From Lignipirellula cremea (GTDB taxonomy: Bacteria; Planctomycetota; Planctomycetia; Pirellulales; Pirellulaceae): DNA of 64,000 nucleotides. Below the pieces are notes generated by a model. It was not told the DNA's origin, did not search any database, and saw only the letters and a list, made by a program, of their open reading frames with translations. Position numbers and translations under genes: made by a program. The DNA is taken from contig NZ_CP036433.1 in assembly GCF_007751035.1 (NCBI RefSeq), positions 5,127,001 through 5,191,000 on the forward strand, written 5' to 3'. Numbering within the stretch: the stretch's first letter is position 1; the number at the start of each line of letters is the position of its first letter. Positions 37,181 to 45,179 of the stretch are shown here, in pieces.

Positions 37181-37518
37181 CTACTCCCAGCGACCTCTCG
37201 CAACGTCGTCCTGGCATGAGTGCGGCGGCAAATCGCTGGAGTGCACCAGTCGCTGACAGATGTGCTCCATCTGTTCCACGGATCGCAACGTGGGAATGGC
37301 CTGCGGTTGATGGCGATGGTAATAGTGGACGATCAGATTCCACAATTTGGCGAGTTGCCGTAATTCGGGTGCAAACATGCTGACGCGACAGTTGCCCCGC
37401 GCGACATGAGTCCCACCAGTTGCATAAAGGTTTCCGAGTCGCGCGCATCCAACTGATGGCGCATCTAGTTCTCCAGCTCATTGAACGCCGTGAGGAACCG
37501 CAGTTCAAGATCCGCCAT
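37181..37518 (-). pseudogene. Broken small gene (internal stop plus frameshift)
   Basis: Reading leftward from the ATG at 37518: MADLELRFLTAFNELEN, then TAG at 37467-37465, continuing in frame as MRHQLDARDSETFMQLVGLM and further, then coherent sequence moves to another frame ending at 37181 (LRQLAKLWNLIVHYYHRHQP, VEQMEHICQRLVH). Together these look like one helical protein whose LWNLIVHYYH part resembles the N-terminal helical region that precedes CBS domains in some bacterial proteins; no CBS domain is left. One stop and one frameshift break it. The family guess is tentative. Confidence 0.55.
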
Positions 37519-37586
37519 GGTCGCTGGGACTCCAGAGTTTCGGTTGGGCTATTGGCGGGACTGCACCCAAATTGCACTTTCTGACG

Positions 37587-38336
37587 CTATGCGTGCGCGG
37601 CAGCTTCGGCCAGGATTTCGGCGAAGTGCATGACGCGGGTGGATTTGTTTTGCCGGCGCAGGAAACCTTCCAGGTGCATCAGGCAGGACATGTCGGCGGC
37701 GGTGAGAACTTCGGTTCCGCCCTGTTCGTGGTCCTGGATGCGGTCGAGCCCCATCATGCAGGAGACGGCCTCTTCTGCCACCGCAAAGGTGCCGCCGAAA
37801 CCGCAGCATTCATCGGGTCGCATCAGCTCGGCAAACTCTACGCCATCGAGCATTTCCAGCAGGCGACGTGTTTTGCTGAAGCTGGGCCCCATCACTTCGC
37901 TGGAAGAGCCCATCCGCAATTCACGCAATCCATGGCAACTTTGATGCAGGCCCACCTTGTGTGGGAAGGAACCCGGCCAGGCGTCGAGTTTGAGTACGTC
38001 GACCAGGAATTCGCTCAGCTCAAACGTTTTGGCTTTCAGCTCCGCAAAGCCAGGCTGGTCGGCCAGGTATTCTTCGTAATGGTGGCGGACCATCGCCACG
38101 CAGCTGCCGGACGGGGCGACCACGTATTCATACGGGGCGAAGATCTGCAGGAACCGTTCGGCCAGCGGTCGCGTTTCGGTGGTGCAACCGGAATTCGCCA
38201 TCGGCTGGCCGCAGCAGGTTTGCGCACGGGGGAACTCAATCTCGACGCCGCAACGCTCCAGCACGGCGACGGTCGCCATGCCGACCTGCGGATAAAGCTG
38301 ATCAACGTAACACGGGATAAACAGGCCTACCTGCAT
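37587..38336 (-). CDS. lutA: LutA/YkgE-type (Fe-S)-binding protein with two CCG domains
   Basis: 249 residues, full family length. Two cysteine-rich CCG domains: CYVDQLYP ... RAQTCCGQPMANSGC in the first, HQSCHGLRELRMG ... DECCGFGGTFAVAEE in the second. In LutABC this subunit belongs to the L-lactate oxidising iron-sulfur complex; related CCG proteins include glycolate oxidase GlcF and heterodisulfide reductase subunit B. The first codons overlap the TGA of the CobW-type gene region (4-bp gap), so they are co-transcribed. Neither lutB nor lutC lies on either side, so partners must be elsewhere or absent. Confidence 0.9.
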   Translation of the reverse strand: MQVGLFIPCYVDQLYPQVGMATVAVLERCGVEIEFPRAQTCCGQPMANSGCTTETRPLAERFLQIFAPYEYVVAPSGSCVAMVRHHYEEYLADQPGFAELKAKTFELSEFLVDVLKLDAWPGSFPHKVGLHQSCHGLRELRMGSSSEVMGPSFSKTRRLLEMLDGVEFAELMRPDECCGFGGTFAVAEEAVSCMMGLDRIQDHEQGGTEVLTAADMSCLMHLEGFLRRQNKSTRVMHFAEILAEAAAHA

Positions 38337-38340
38337 TCCA

Positions 38341-39531
38341 TTATCTCATTCGATGTGTGGGCACAGGACGGCCAGGACGAAAACGTTGCATGTCGGCCAC
38401 GGCGGCCTGCAGGTGAAGTTCGGCGGCGGTTGCTTCGACGGCGGCGACGACCATCTGCTCCAGCTGTTCCGGATCGCCGGCCGCCCGCGCGTTCACGATA
38501 AACGCCGCCTTTTCGGTCTCGACGCCGGAAACCTGGGAAAGTTCGGCTTCACTACCGGAGACGACCAGATTGGCGATCGCCGTCGCTTCGCCGGACTGGC
38601 CGAGCACCTTCAGATGGGCCGGCTCCAGCTTCCCGTCCTGCATCCGCTGGCGGATCGCTTCCACCAGCCGCAGCACGGCCTTATCCAGAGCAAAGGGGGC
38701 TTCGCCTGTGACGTCGATCGTGCAGTTGAGCCAGCCCAGCTCCGCTTCGCCTTCGGCGTAAACGTCGTAGTCGACCTCCATGAACGACTCCCGTCGCTGC
38801 CCTGGTTGATCCAGCAGCAACGCCAGACGGTCGAAACCTTCGCCGGTGCGGGCGCTCACGGCGAGGACCTGTTTTTGAGGGTACTTTTTGGACACCAGAT
38901 CGATCAGTTCCTGCTGCTCGGCGGGGCTGAGCTTGTCGATTTTGTTGACGACCAGAATGTCGGCTTCTTCCAGCTGTTTCAGGAAGATGTAGGCCGCCTT
39001 GGGAGAGAAGCCGACGCCTTGTTCGGCCCGCAAGATTTTCAAACCGTGTTCCGGTTTCAGCAGGACGGCCAGCGGTCCCAGCTCGTACCGCTCGCCAAAC
39101 ATCTCGCGTAATGGCTCCAGTACGGTCGCCGCCAGATCGGTGCAGCTGCCGACCGGTTCGGCCAGAATCACGTCGGGCGCCGAATCAAATTTTTCCGCCG
39201 TTTCGACCAGTTCGTCGAACCGGCAGCAGAAGCAGGCGCCGGGTACCTCGCCCACGTCGAATCCCTGGGCGCGCAAGGATTCGGTATCGACCAGATTGAA
39301 GGCCTGGTCGTTGGTGACGATCGCGACTTTCTTGCCTGCGGCCATGTATTGGCGCGCCAGGCGAGCAATCGCGGTCGTTTTGCCGGCGCCAAGAAAGCCG
39401 CCGATCATGACAAATCGCACTCGTGTATCGCCCAAGGCATGGTACTCCGTTCGCGCGTCGGTTCCGCTGGTGGTCACTCCTGGGTGATTATAGTAGAAGT
39501 AACTTCCGTCGTCGGCGCCCTGTTCGCCCAA
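38341..39531 (-). CDS. CobW/HypB/UreG-type GTP-binding protein
   Basis: Up to 396 residues. P-loop GGFLGAGKTTAIARL, then VAIVTNDQ, a CFCC metal-type motif (GACFCCRFDELVE), AEPVGSCTDLAATVLEPL and the NKID base-recognition motif (VVNKIDKLSP) identify a G3E-family GTPase of the metal-chaperone type. The N-terminus is uncertain: ATG 39531, GTG 39477 (MTTSGTDARTEYHALGDTR onward) and GTG 39423 are possible, and a TATAAT element inside the longest version argues for a shorter one. Upstream partner of the LutA-like gene, with 4 bp between them; the pair may serve metal or Fe-S handling (inference). Confidence 0.88.
   Translation of the reverse strand: MGEQGADDGSYFYYNHPGVTTSGTDARTEYHALGDTRVRFVMIGGFLGAGKTTAIARLARQYMAAGKKVAIVTNDQAFNLVDTESLRAQGFDVGEVPGACFCCRFDELVETAEKFDSAPDVILAEPVGSCTDLAATVLEPLREMFGERYELGPLAVLLKPEHGLKILRAEQGVGFSPKAAYIFLKQLEEADILVVNKIDKLSPAEQQELIDLVSKKYPQKQVLAVSARTGEGFDRLALLLDQPGQRRESFMEVDYDVYAEGEAELGWLNCTIDVTGEAPFALDKAVLRLVEAIRQRMQDGKLEPAHLKVLGQSGEATAIANLVVSGSEAELSQVSGVETEKAAFIVNARAAGDPEQLEQMVVAAVEATAAELHLQAAVADMQRFRPGRPVPTHRMR
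39488..39493 (-). promoter_or_regulatory. Possible -10 element for the CobW/LutA unit
   Basis: TATAAT on the minus strand (ATTATA on the plus strand) stands out in GC-rich sequence between divergent genes. No matching -35 hexamer was found 16-18 bp upstream, so only the -10 match is supported. If real, translation of the GTPase starts at or downstream of GTG 39477. Confidence 0.35.
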
Positions 39532-39600
39532 AGCAGGCGTTCCCCGCCACCCAAGCCAGCCGGCATTGGCTGCAGCCCGCGATCCCTGCCGAGAGTTCCC

Positions 39601-40737
39601 ATGACCGATTCACGCCTGGCGCTGCATGGCGGCCCGCCCGTTTTCCCCAACGGTCCGCCGACCTGGCCGCAGGCGGAACCTGAGGTAGCGAACGCCGTGT
39701 CCGCCGCCCTGGCAAGCGGCGACTGGGGCCGGTACCACGGTCCCCATTGCGGAAAACTGGAAGAACGGCTGGCCAGCCGGCACGGCGTGGACCAGGTGCA
39801 ACTTTGCTGCAGCGGGACCATCGCCGTCGAGCTGGCGCTGCGCGGCTTCCATCTTCAGCCGGGCGACGAAGTGCTGCTGGCGGCGTATGACTTTCCCGGC
39901 AATTTCCGCGCGATTGAAGCGATCGGCGCCAGGCCCGTGCTGATCGACATCGACCCCCGCAACTGGACGCCCGACCTGGCCTCCTTTGAGCAGGCAATCA
40001 CCAGCGGCGTGAAAGCGGCCATCGTTTCCCATCTGCATGGCGGTCTGGCGCCGATGCGGGAGATTACCCAGCTGGCTCGCGATGCCGGCGTGCCGGTGCT
40101 GGAAGATGTTTGCCAGAACCCCGGCGCCACGGTGCAAGGGCGACCGGCTGGAGCCTGGGGCGATGCGGCTGTGTTGAGTTTTGGCGGCAGCAAGCTGCTG
40201 ACGGCCGGTCGCGGCGGCGCGGTGCTCTCGTCCCAGCCGCAGATCATGCAGCGGATCACCATCTTTCGCGACCGCGGAAACGACGCCTTCCCGATGAGCG
40301 AGCTCCAGGCCTGCGTGCTGCTGCCACAACTGGAGCAGTTCGATCAGCGACATGCACGGCGACTTGCGGCTGTCGCCCGATTGACCGCGGGGCTGGCTGG
40401 CATGGAGTGCCTGACGCTGGTCGCATTGGATTCCGACGATTCGCCGGCCTTTTATAAACTGGGGATGAGGTATCGACCGGAGGCCTGCGGCCAGGCTCCG
40501 CGAGCCGCGTTCATTGCCGCGGCCCAGGCGGAAGGACTGGCGATTGACGCCGGTTTTCGCGGGTTTGCGGGCCGCAGTTCCCGACGCTGTCGCAGCGTGG
40601 GGTCGCTTGAGCAGGCTCGTCTGGCGGCCGAGCAGACGCTGGTGTGGCATCATCCGATCCTGCTGGAGAACGACGACGTCCTGGATCGGGCCGCCGCCGC
40701 CGTGCGAAAGGTTGTCAATGGTCTGCTCTCGGCTTAG
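39601..40737 (+). CDS. DegT/DnrJ/EryC1/StrS-family PLP-dependent aminotransferase
   Basis: 378 residues. The ATG at 39601 opens MTDSRLALHGGPPVFP, the conserved start of this family. PLP-site landmarks: QLCCSGTIAVELALRG, AYDFPGNFRAIEAIGA, EDVCQNPGATVQG and SFGGSKLLTAGRGG with the Schiff-base Lys198. RDRGND and the MSELQACVLLPQLEQFD dimer segment follow. Members convert keto-sugars to amino-sugars or act in cyclitol antibiotic synthesis; here no other sugar-nucleotide gene is adjacent. Divergent from the CobW-type gene; surE follows after 89 bp. Confidence 0.92.
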   Translation: MTDSRLALHGGPPVFPNGPPTWPQAEPEVANAVSAALASGDWGRYHGPHCGKLEERLASRHGVDQVQLCCSGTIAVELALRGFHLQPGDEVLLAAYDFPGNFRAIEAIGARPVLIDIDPRNWTPDLASFEQAITSGVKAAIVSHLHGGLAPMREITQLARDAGVPVLEDVCQNPGATVQGRPAGAWGDAAVLSFGGSKLLTAGRGGAVLSSQPQIMQRITIFRDRGNDAFPMSELQACVLLPQLEQFDQRHARRLAAVARLTAGLAGMECLTLVALDSDDSPAFYKLGMRYRPEACGQAPRAAFIAAAQAEGLAIDAGFRGFAGRSSRRCRSVGSLEQARLAAEQTLVWHHPILLENDDVLDRAAAAVRKVVNGLLSA

Positions 40738-40826
40738 CCTGATTTCTCCCCCCAATTCCCCATAACAATTTCCGCTTCGCCTGGTCTGCCGGCGGTTCCC
40801 ATACTCTGTAACTCGCGAAACGCCTG

Positions 40827-41540
40827 ATGAAAATCCTGATTACCAACGACGATGGTATCGATGCGGCGGGGATCGCGTCGCTGTATGCGGCCGCCTTGCC
40901 TTTGGGAGAGGTGACGGTCGCCGCTCCGGCCCGGCCATTTTCCGGCTGTGGGCATCAGACCACCACGCATGAGACGATTGCCGTCAGCGAGATTCGTCCC
41001 GGCTGGTTCCGCATTGACGGTACGCCTGCCGATTGTGTGCGGATTGCCTTGCGGGAGCTGGCTGCCGACGCCGACTATGTTTTGTCGGGAATTAATGAAG
41101 GGGCCAACCTTGGCGTCGACATTTATATGTCGGGCACCGTCGCGGCCGCGCGGGAAGCTGCTTTCTTTGGCAAGCCTGCGCTCGCCATCTCTCAATTCCG
41201 GGAACGCGGAGCCGAACGTCGTTGGAGTCACTCAGAGCGATTGTCCGCCCTGGTGCTGCAGCGACTGTTGCCAGTCAAGATCTCCGCTGGCCGATTCTGG
41301 AACGTGAACCTGCCTGATAATCTGAACGACGATCAGGCCGCGGAAGCGATGGCTGTCGAGCAGATGGTGGTAACCCATGTCGAACGTGCGCCCTTGCCTG
41401 TCGAATTTATCCGCACACCAGACGGATTTCGATATTCGGGGCTGTATCACGAACGGTTGCGTTCCACGGGATCTGATGTCGACGCCTGCTTCTCAGGCAA
41501 AATCGCGCTGACGTTGCTGGGCGAAGATCTGGAAGACTGA
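40827..41540 (+). CDS. surE: 5'/3'-nucleotidase SurE
   Basis: 237 residues. SurE dephosphorylates nucleoside 5'- and 3'-monophosphates in the cytosol and is linked to stationary-phase survival. The metal site is seen in ILITNDDGIDAAGI (Asp-Asp) and SGINEGANLGVDIYMSGTVA (Asn), with APARPFSGCG and the GTPADCV loop between. The C-terminal dimerisation part is shorter than in Escherichia coli SurE. It is convergent with csrA, 37 bp away. Confidence 0.96.
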   Translation: MKILITNDDGIDAAGIASLYAAALPLGEVTVAAPARPFSGCGHQTTTHETIAVSEIRPGWFRIDGTPADCVRIALRELAADADYVLSGINEGANLGVDIYMSGTVAAAREAAFFGKPALAISQFRERGAERRWSHSERLSALVLQRLLPVKISAGRFWNVNLPDNLNDDQAAEAMAVEQMVVTHVERAPLPVEFIRTPDGFRYSGLYHERLRSTGSDVDACFSGKIALTLLGEDLED

Positions 41541-41548
41541 CCCGTAAA

Positions 41549-41575
41549 GGCGATCTGCTTCCGAGACAGGTCGCC
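41549..41575. terminator. Hairpin between convergent surE and csrA
   Basis: GGCGATCTG (41549-41557) pairs with CAGGTCGCC (41567-41575) with one T-G wobble. It fills the 37-bp gap between the two stop codons and could serve both directions. Only TTTAC follows on the minus strand, so termination strength is doubtful. Confidence 0.45.
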
Positions 41576-41577
41576 GG

Positions 41578-41808
41578 TTAGCGAGCCGGGCGGCAAAGAG
41601 CCGCGGGCATTTCCGCGATTTCTTCTGGGCCTTCGCTGGCGTCCGAGAAAGCATTGGCGATCGCTTCGAGTTCACCGCGAAGGATGCTGACATCGCCAGG
41701 AGCAGTCACGCCGATCGAAACCCGATTACCGGCGATCCGGTTCACCACGATCCGCACCCCGTTGCCGATAACGATCTCTTCCCCGATTTTGCGACTGAGA
41801 ACCAACAT
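41578..41808 (-). CDS. csrA: Carbon storage regulator CsrA
   Basis: 76 residues. CsrA is a dimeric RNA-binding regulator that recognises GGA in leaders of target mRNAs. MLVLSRKIGEEIVIG starts the five-strand fold; the RNA-contact region GNRVSIGVTAPGDVSILRGEL is intact. The C-terminal tail after residue 55 (SEGPEEIAEMPAALCRPAR) is longer than in the 61-residue Escherichia coli protein. AGGA lies 7 bp before the ATG. In flagellated bacteria csrA often neighbours fliW and flagellin; none is seen here. Confidence 0.96.
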   Translation of the reverse strand: MLVLSRKIGEEIVIGNGVRIVVNRIAGNRVSIGVTAPGDVSILRGELEAIANAFSDASEGPEEIAEMPAALCRPAR

Positions 41809-41943
41809 GGATTTTCCTTCCGTGAAAAAATTCGCTCTGTAGAAAACACCGCTAGCAGGCGGGATGGATTGCGAACAAGCCGCGAGTCTCTACGACTCAT
41901 TCCTTGGGCTTGGGAGAATTTAACTGCACAAAATGTGCCGCTT

Positions 41944-41959
41944 GCGAAATTATTTTCGC
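41944..41959. other. Short perfect inverted repeat upstream of csrA
   Basis: GCGAAA (41944-41949) and TTTCGC (41954-41959) around a TTAT loop, about 136 bp upstream of the csrA start. GGAATGAGG follows. Could be an operator or RNA hairpin. Confidence 0.4.
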
Positions 41960-42056
41960 GGAATGAGGCAGATTTGTGCGAATCCTCGCGTTATGCGTCC
42001 CTTTCCGTAGGGAAATTGGGGTCGTCGCTACTTGACCACAGAGAGGATTCGAGCTC

Positions 42057-42081
42057 AAAGTGAGAATCCGAGTCTCATTTT
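42057..42081. terminator. Terminator-like hairpin between csrA and the enolase-superfamily gene
   Basis: AAAGTGAGA (42057-42065) pairs with TCTCATTTT (42073-42081) over a 7-nt loop, with one G-T wobble. A-rich and T-rich outer arms give the look of a bidirectional terminator, but no gene ends nearby on either strand, which would make sense if it ends an unrecognised small transcript. Confidence 0.4.
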
Positions 42082-42413
42082 GATGCGCGGCCGTCCTGTG
42101 GCTGAGCGATTATTGACCCATCGAGCGGACAATCTGGTCGCATTCCGTTCACGCCAGGTGAAGCTGGCATCGCCGTCACTTCACTGCTAGCGATATCATA
42201 GTGGCAAAGGGCGTCTCCCGGCAAGTCGAAAAAATTTGGCGGTTCCGGGGCGAACGCAGTCGCGCCGCAGAATGCCATTTTGGCCGGCAAAAACTCGCAG
42301 CAAAGCTCGACTCCTGACTGGTCGAGTCGTATGATGCGACCTCGTGTCCAGCGACTATCTCCATCTCCACCTCCTGCCCAGCAAGCTGGCAGTGTTTGTG
42401 CCGGAAAACGACC

Positions 42414-43496
42414 ATGAAGGTAACCCGACTGAGGCTGACCCTTGTCGAAGTCCCCCAGGTTCACCCGGTTGCTCCGTACAAGTCCCGTTTGAGGACCAGT
42501 TCCGCCACCCGCAGCGCGATCGTCGAAGTGGAAACGGACGAAGGTCTGACCGGCTGCGGCGAGTTCAATGTGAACTTTATCGAGGGATTCAGCGCTCGCC
42601 GCCTGGAGCAGCAGGCCAGTGACTGGCTGCCGGGAAAAGACCCGCAGAACCTTGCCTGGTTTCACACGCATTGTCCCTTCCCGGCGAACCTGAAGTCAGG
42701 CGTCGAAATGGCATTCTGGGATCTGGCGGGCCAGGCCGCGGGGCTTTCTGTCGCGATGTTGCTGGGCGGCATGGTCCGCACGCAGGTGGAAGTGGCCGCC
42801 TGCATGGGCGTGCAAAGCTACGCCGACGCCGGCAAACTGGCGACGTACTTCCTGGAGGAGGGATTCACGACGCTCAAGGCGAAAGCGGGCCTCGAAATCC
42901 GGCAGGATCTGGAGATGGTTTGCGGCGTGCGGGACGCTGTTGGCTCTCGCCTGAAATTACGACTGGATCCTAACCAGGCCTACTCGCGCGAGCAGTCAGC
43001 CGAACTGGCGCGGCAGCTCGAACCGTTTGATCTGGAGTACCTGGAGCAGCCGCTGCCCGAACAGCCGCTTGCCGATGCGAGGTGGCTCCGCAGCCAAAGC
43101 CGCACGCCGATCGCATTGAATGAAAGCGTGGTGGGCCCTGCCAGCGTGCTGGAGATTCTGCGCGAAGAGGCCGCCGATTTCCTGCTGCCCGATACGCACA
43201 TCGCTGGCGGGATTCAGCCCTGCGTGACGATCGGCCGTATCGCCGAAGCCGGCGGCTTGCCCTGCATCATGCACTGCGGCCACGACCTGGGCCCCAAAAC
43301 GGCGGCCATGCTGCACATCGCCGCCGCCTGTCCGGCGTACTCGCTGGCCAATGATACGACGTATTACGGACTGGAGGACGACATCATCACCGAGCGATTC
43401 GCCATTCAGGCCGGCAAGATGAACGTCCCCACCGGCCCCGGTCTGGGCGTGCGGATCGACCCCGAGAAGCTGGCCCGGTATCGCGTGGATTGCTGA
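42414..43496 (+). CDS. Mandelate racemase/muconate lactonizing enzyme-family protein (enolase superfamily)
   Basis: 360 residues; ATG 42414 is preferred to the upstream in-frame ATG 42396 since family sequence starts at MKVTRLRLTLVEVP. An N-terminal capping domain (IVEVETDEGLTGCGEFNV) precedes the TIM barrel. Barrel landmarks are FTTLKAKAGL (KxK catalytic lysines), LRLDPNQAYS (first metal Asp), YLEQPLPEQPL (Glu), ALNESVVGP (third ligand position, Glu where many have Asp) and MHCGHDLG. The pattern is closest to muconate cycloisomerase or cis-3-hydroxyproline dehydratase groups. It abstracts a proton alpha to a carboxylate; the substrate is unknown. Convergent with gnd. Confidence 0.9.
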   Translation: MKVTRLRLTLVEVPQVHPVAPYKSRLRTSSATRSAIVEVETDEGLTGCGEFNVNFIEGFSARRLEQQASDWLPGKDPQNLAWFHTHCPFPANLKSGVEMAFWDLAGQAAGLSVAMLLGGMVRTQVEVAACMGVQSYADAGKLATYFLEEGFTTLKAKAGLEIRQDLEMVCGVRDAVGSRLKLRLDPNQAYSREQSAELARQLEPFDLEYLEQPLPEQPLADARWLRSQSRTPIALNESVVGPASVLEILREEAADFLLPDTHIAGGIQPCVTIGRIAEAGGLPCIMHCGHDLGPKTAAMLHIAAACPAYSLANDTTYYGLEDDIITERFAIQAGKMNVPTGPGLGVRIDPEKLARYRVDC

Positions 43497-43518
43497 GGTC
43501 ACGCGGCGATAAAGTCAT

Positions 43519-43558
43519 TGAAAAAGGCGATGCGTTCCTGGCGGGAAAGCATCGCCTT
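43519..43558 (-). terminator. Rho-independent terminator downstream of gnd
   Basis: On the minus strand AAGGCGATGC (43558-43549) and GCATCGCCTT (43533-43524) form a perfect 10-bp stem with a 15-nt loop, followed by a run of T (43525-43521). It lies about 70 bp beyond the gnd stop. Confidence 0.75.
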
Positions 43559-43629
43559 GTGTTCGTCTCGCGAGCCGTCACAACGACAGTGGTTCGCGAA
43601 CGGACTCTTCGTTTCGCTCGATCTGCCGA

Positions 43630-45075
43630 TTACTCAGCCGGCGTGCGACGCAGTTCCAGCCATTCCGTGTGGAACGTGCCGGGCTTGTCGACCCGCTGAT
43701 AGGTATGGGCGCCGAAGTAATCACGCTGGGCCTGGAGCAGGTTGGCCGGCAGGCGTTCGCGACGGTAGCTGTCGTAGTAGGCCAGGGCCGTGCTGAACGC
43801 GGGAACCGGCAAACCGAGTTCCGTCGCCAGCACCACGACATCCCGCCAGGCCTGTTGCCCGCCGTGAACGGCTGTGGTGAAGAACGGGTGGAGCAGCAGG
43901 TTTTCCAGCTGCGGGTTCTCGTCGAAGGCTTCTTTGATGCGATCGAGGAACTTCGCCCGAATGATGCAGCCGCCGCGCCACAGCAGGGCGCAGTCGCCGT
44001 AGTTGAGCGGCCAGTCGTGTTCTTTGGCGGCCGCCTGGAGCTGGACAAAGCCCTGGGCGTAACTGCAGATTTTGGAAGCGTAGAGTGCCTCGCGAATTTT
44101 CTCGACCCACTGCTTCCGCTCGTCGGCGGAGAACGTTTTGCTGGCGGTCGGACCTTCCAGAACTTTGCTGGCGCGGGTGCGGGCTTCCTTGACGGCTGAC
44201 AGGGTGCGGGCGTAAACGGCCGCGGTGACGAGCGTACTGGGAACGCCCAGGTCGAGGGCCAGCTGGCTCATCCATTTGCCGGTGCCCTTGGCGCCGGCGA
44301 CATCGAGGATTTTGTCGACGAGATAGTCGTCGCCTTCTTTGACGCTGAAAATATCGCGGCTGATTTCGATCAGGTAGCTCTGCAGTTCGCCCCGGTTCCA
44401 TTCGTCGAAGACTTCGTAGATTTCGTCGTTCGACAGGCCCAGGCCGGCGGAGAGCATCTGATAGGCTTCGCAGATCAGCTGCATGTCGCCGTATTCAATG
44501 CCGTTGTGCACCATTTTGACGTAGTGCCCGGCGCCGCGGGGGCCCACCCATTCACAGCAGGGGATGTCGTCGTTCGGGCCGACCTTGGCGGCGATCGCCT
44601 GGAAGATCGGTTTCACGATCGGCCAGGCTGCTTCGCTGCCGCCGGGCATCATGCTGGGGCCCTTCAGGGCGCCTTCTTCGCCGCCGGATACGCCGGTGCC
44701 GACGAAGAGCAGGCCTTTTTCTTCCACGTACTTGGTGCGGCGCTCGGTGTCGGCGTAGTGGGTGTTGCCGCCGTCGATGATCACATCGCCGGGCGAGAGC
44801 AGCGGAATCAGCTGTTCGATCAAAGCGTCGACCGCGGGGCCGGCCTTGACCATCAGCATGACCTTTTTGGGGCTGGCCAGGTTATCGACCAGTTCTTCGA
44901 TGCTATGGCAGCCGACGAACTTTTTTCCGGCCGCCCGGCCGTTGATCAGGTCATCAACTTTTTCGGTGGTGCGGTTGAACACCGCGACGCTGTAGCCGCG
45001 ACTCTCTACGTTGAGAGCCAGGTTCTCGCCCATTACCGCCAGGCCGATCAGGCCGAAATCGCATTTCTCGCTCAT
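43630..45075 (-). CDS. gnd: 6-phosphogluconate dehydrogenase, decarboxylating
   Basis: 481 residues, full length of the long-chain form. It oxidises 6-phosphogluconate to ribulose 5-phosphate and CO2, making NADPH in the oxidative pentose phosphate pathway. GLAVMGENLALNVESRGY is the cofactor loop with the NADP-type VFNRTTEKV after it; GVSGGEEGALKGPSMMPGG and GAGHYVKMVHNGIEYGDMQ are the substrate site with the catalytic Lys and Asn. YFGAHTYQRVDKPG near the C-terminus is the conserved tail. AGGA about 10 bp before the ATG. zwf is not in the window. Confidence 0.98.
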   Translation of the reverse strand: MSEKCDFGLIGLAVMGENLALNVESRGYSVAVFNRTTEKVDDLINGRAAGKKFVGCHSIEELVDNLASPKKVMLMVKAGPAVDALIEQLIPLLSPGDVIIDGGNTHYADTERRTKYVEEKGLLFVGTGVSGGEEGALKGPSMMPGGSEAAWPIVKPIFQAIAAKVGPNDDIPCCEWVGPRGAGHYVKMVHNGIEYGDMQLICEAYQMLSAGLGLSNDEIYEVFDEWNRGELQSYLIEISRDIFSVKEGDDYLVDKILDVAGAKGTGKWMSQLALDLGVPSTLVTAAVYARTLSAVKEARTRASKVLEGPTASKTFSADERKQWVEKIREALYASKICSYAQGFVQLQAAAKEHDWPLNYGDCALLWRGGCIIRAKFLDRIKEAFDENPQLENLLLHPFFTTAVHGGQQAWRDVVVLATELGLPVPAFSTALAYYDSYRRERLPANLLQAQRDYFGAHTYQRVDKPGTFHTEWLELRRTPAE

Positions 45076-45179
45076 GTTGTCATTTTCCTAAAAGGCGTTG
45101 AGCCTGACTGTAGATATCGCCAATCCGGAGGCCAGCTCCGCCCTGCCGAATCGGCGGGCAAAACGGCGACGCGGCGCCA

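Larger units (their letters stand above)
41809..42413. other. 605-bp non-coding region upstream of csrA
   Basis: No credible gene; short frames here are unconserved. The first ~270 bp are A/T-richer than surroundings and hold two perfect or near-perfect hairpins (41944-41959 and 42057-42081) plus several GGA triplets. A long csrA leader or a small RNA is possible but unproven. Confidence 0.5.

Noticed and set aside
37167-37577. 136-codon minus-strand frame at 37.2-37.6 kb as an intact gene
   Set aside because: Its sequence lacks protein-like patterns; the two other frames in the same place carry the coherent, broken protein described as a pseudogene.
42075-42671. 198-codon minus-strand frame upstream of the enolase-superfamily gene
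   Set aside because: Overlaps the conserved N-terminus of that gene antisense; no family features.
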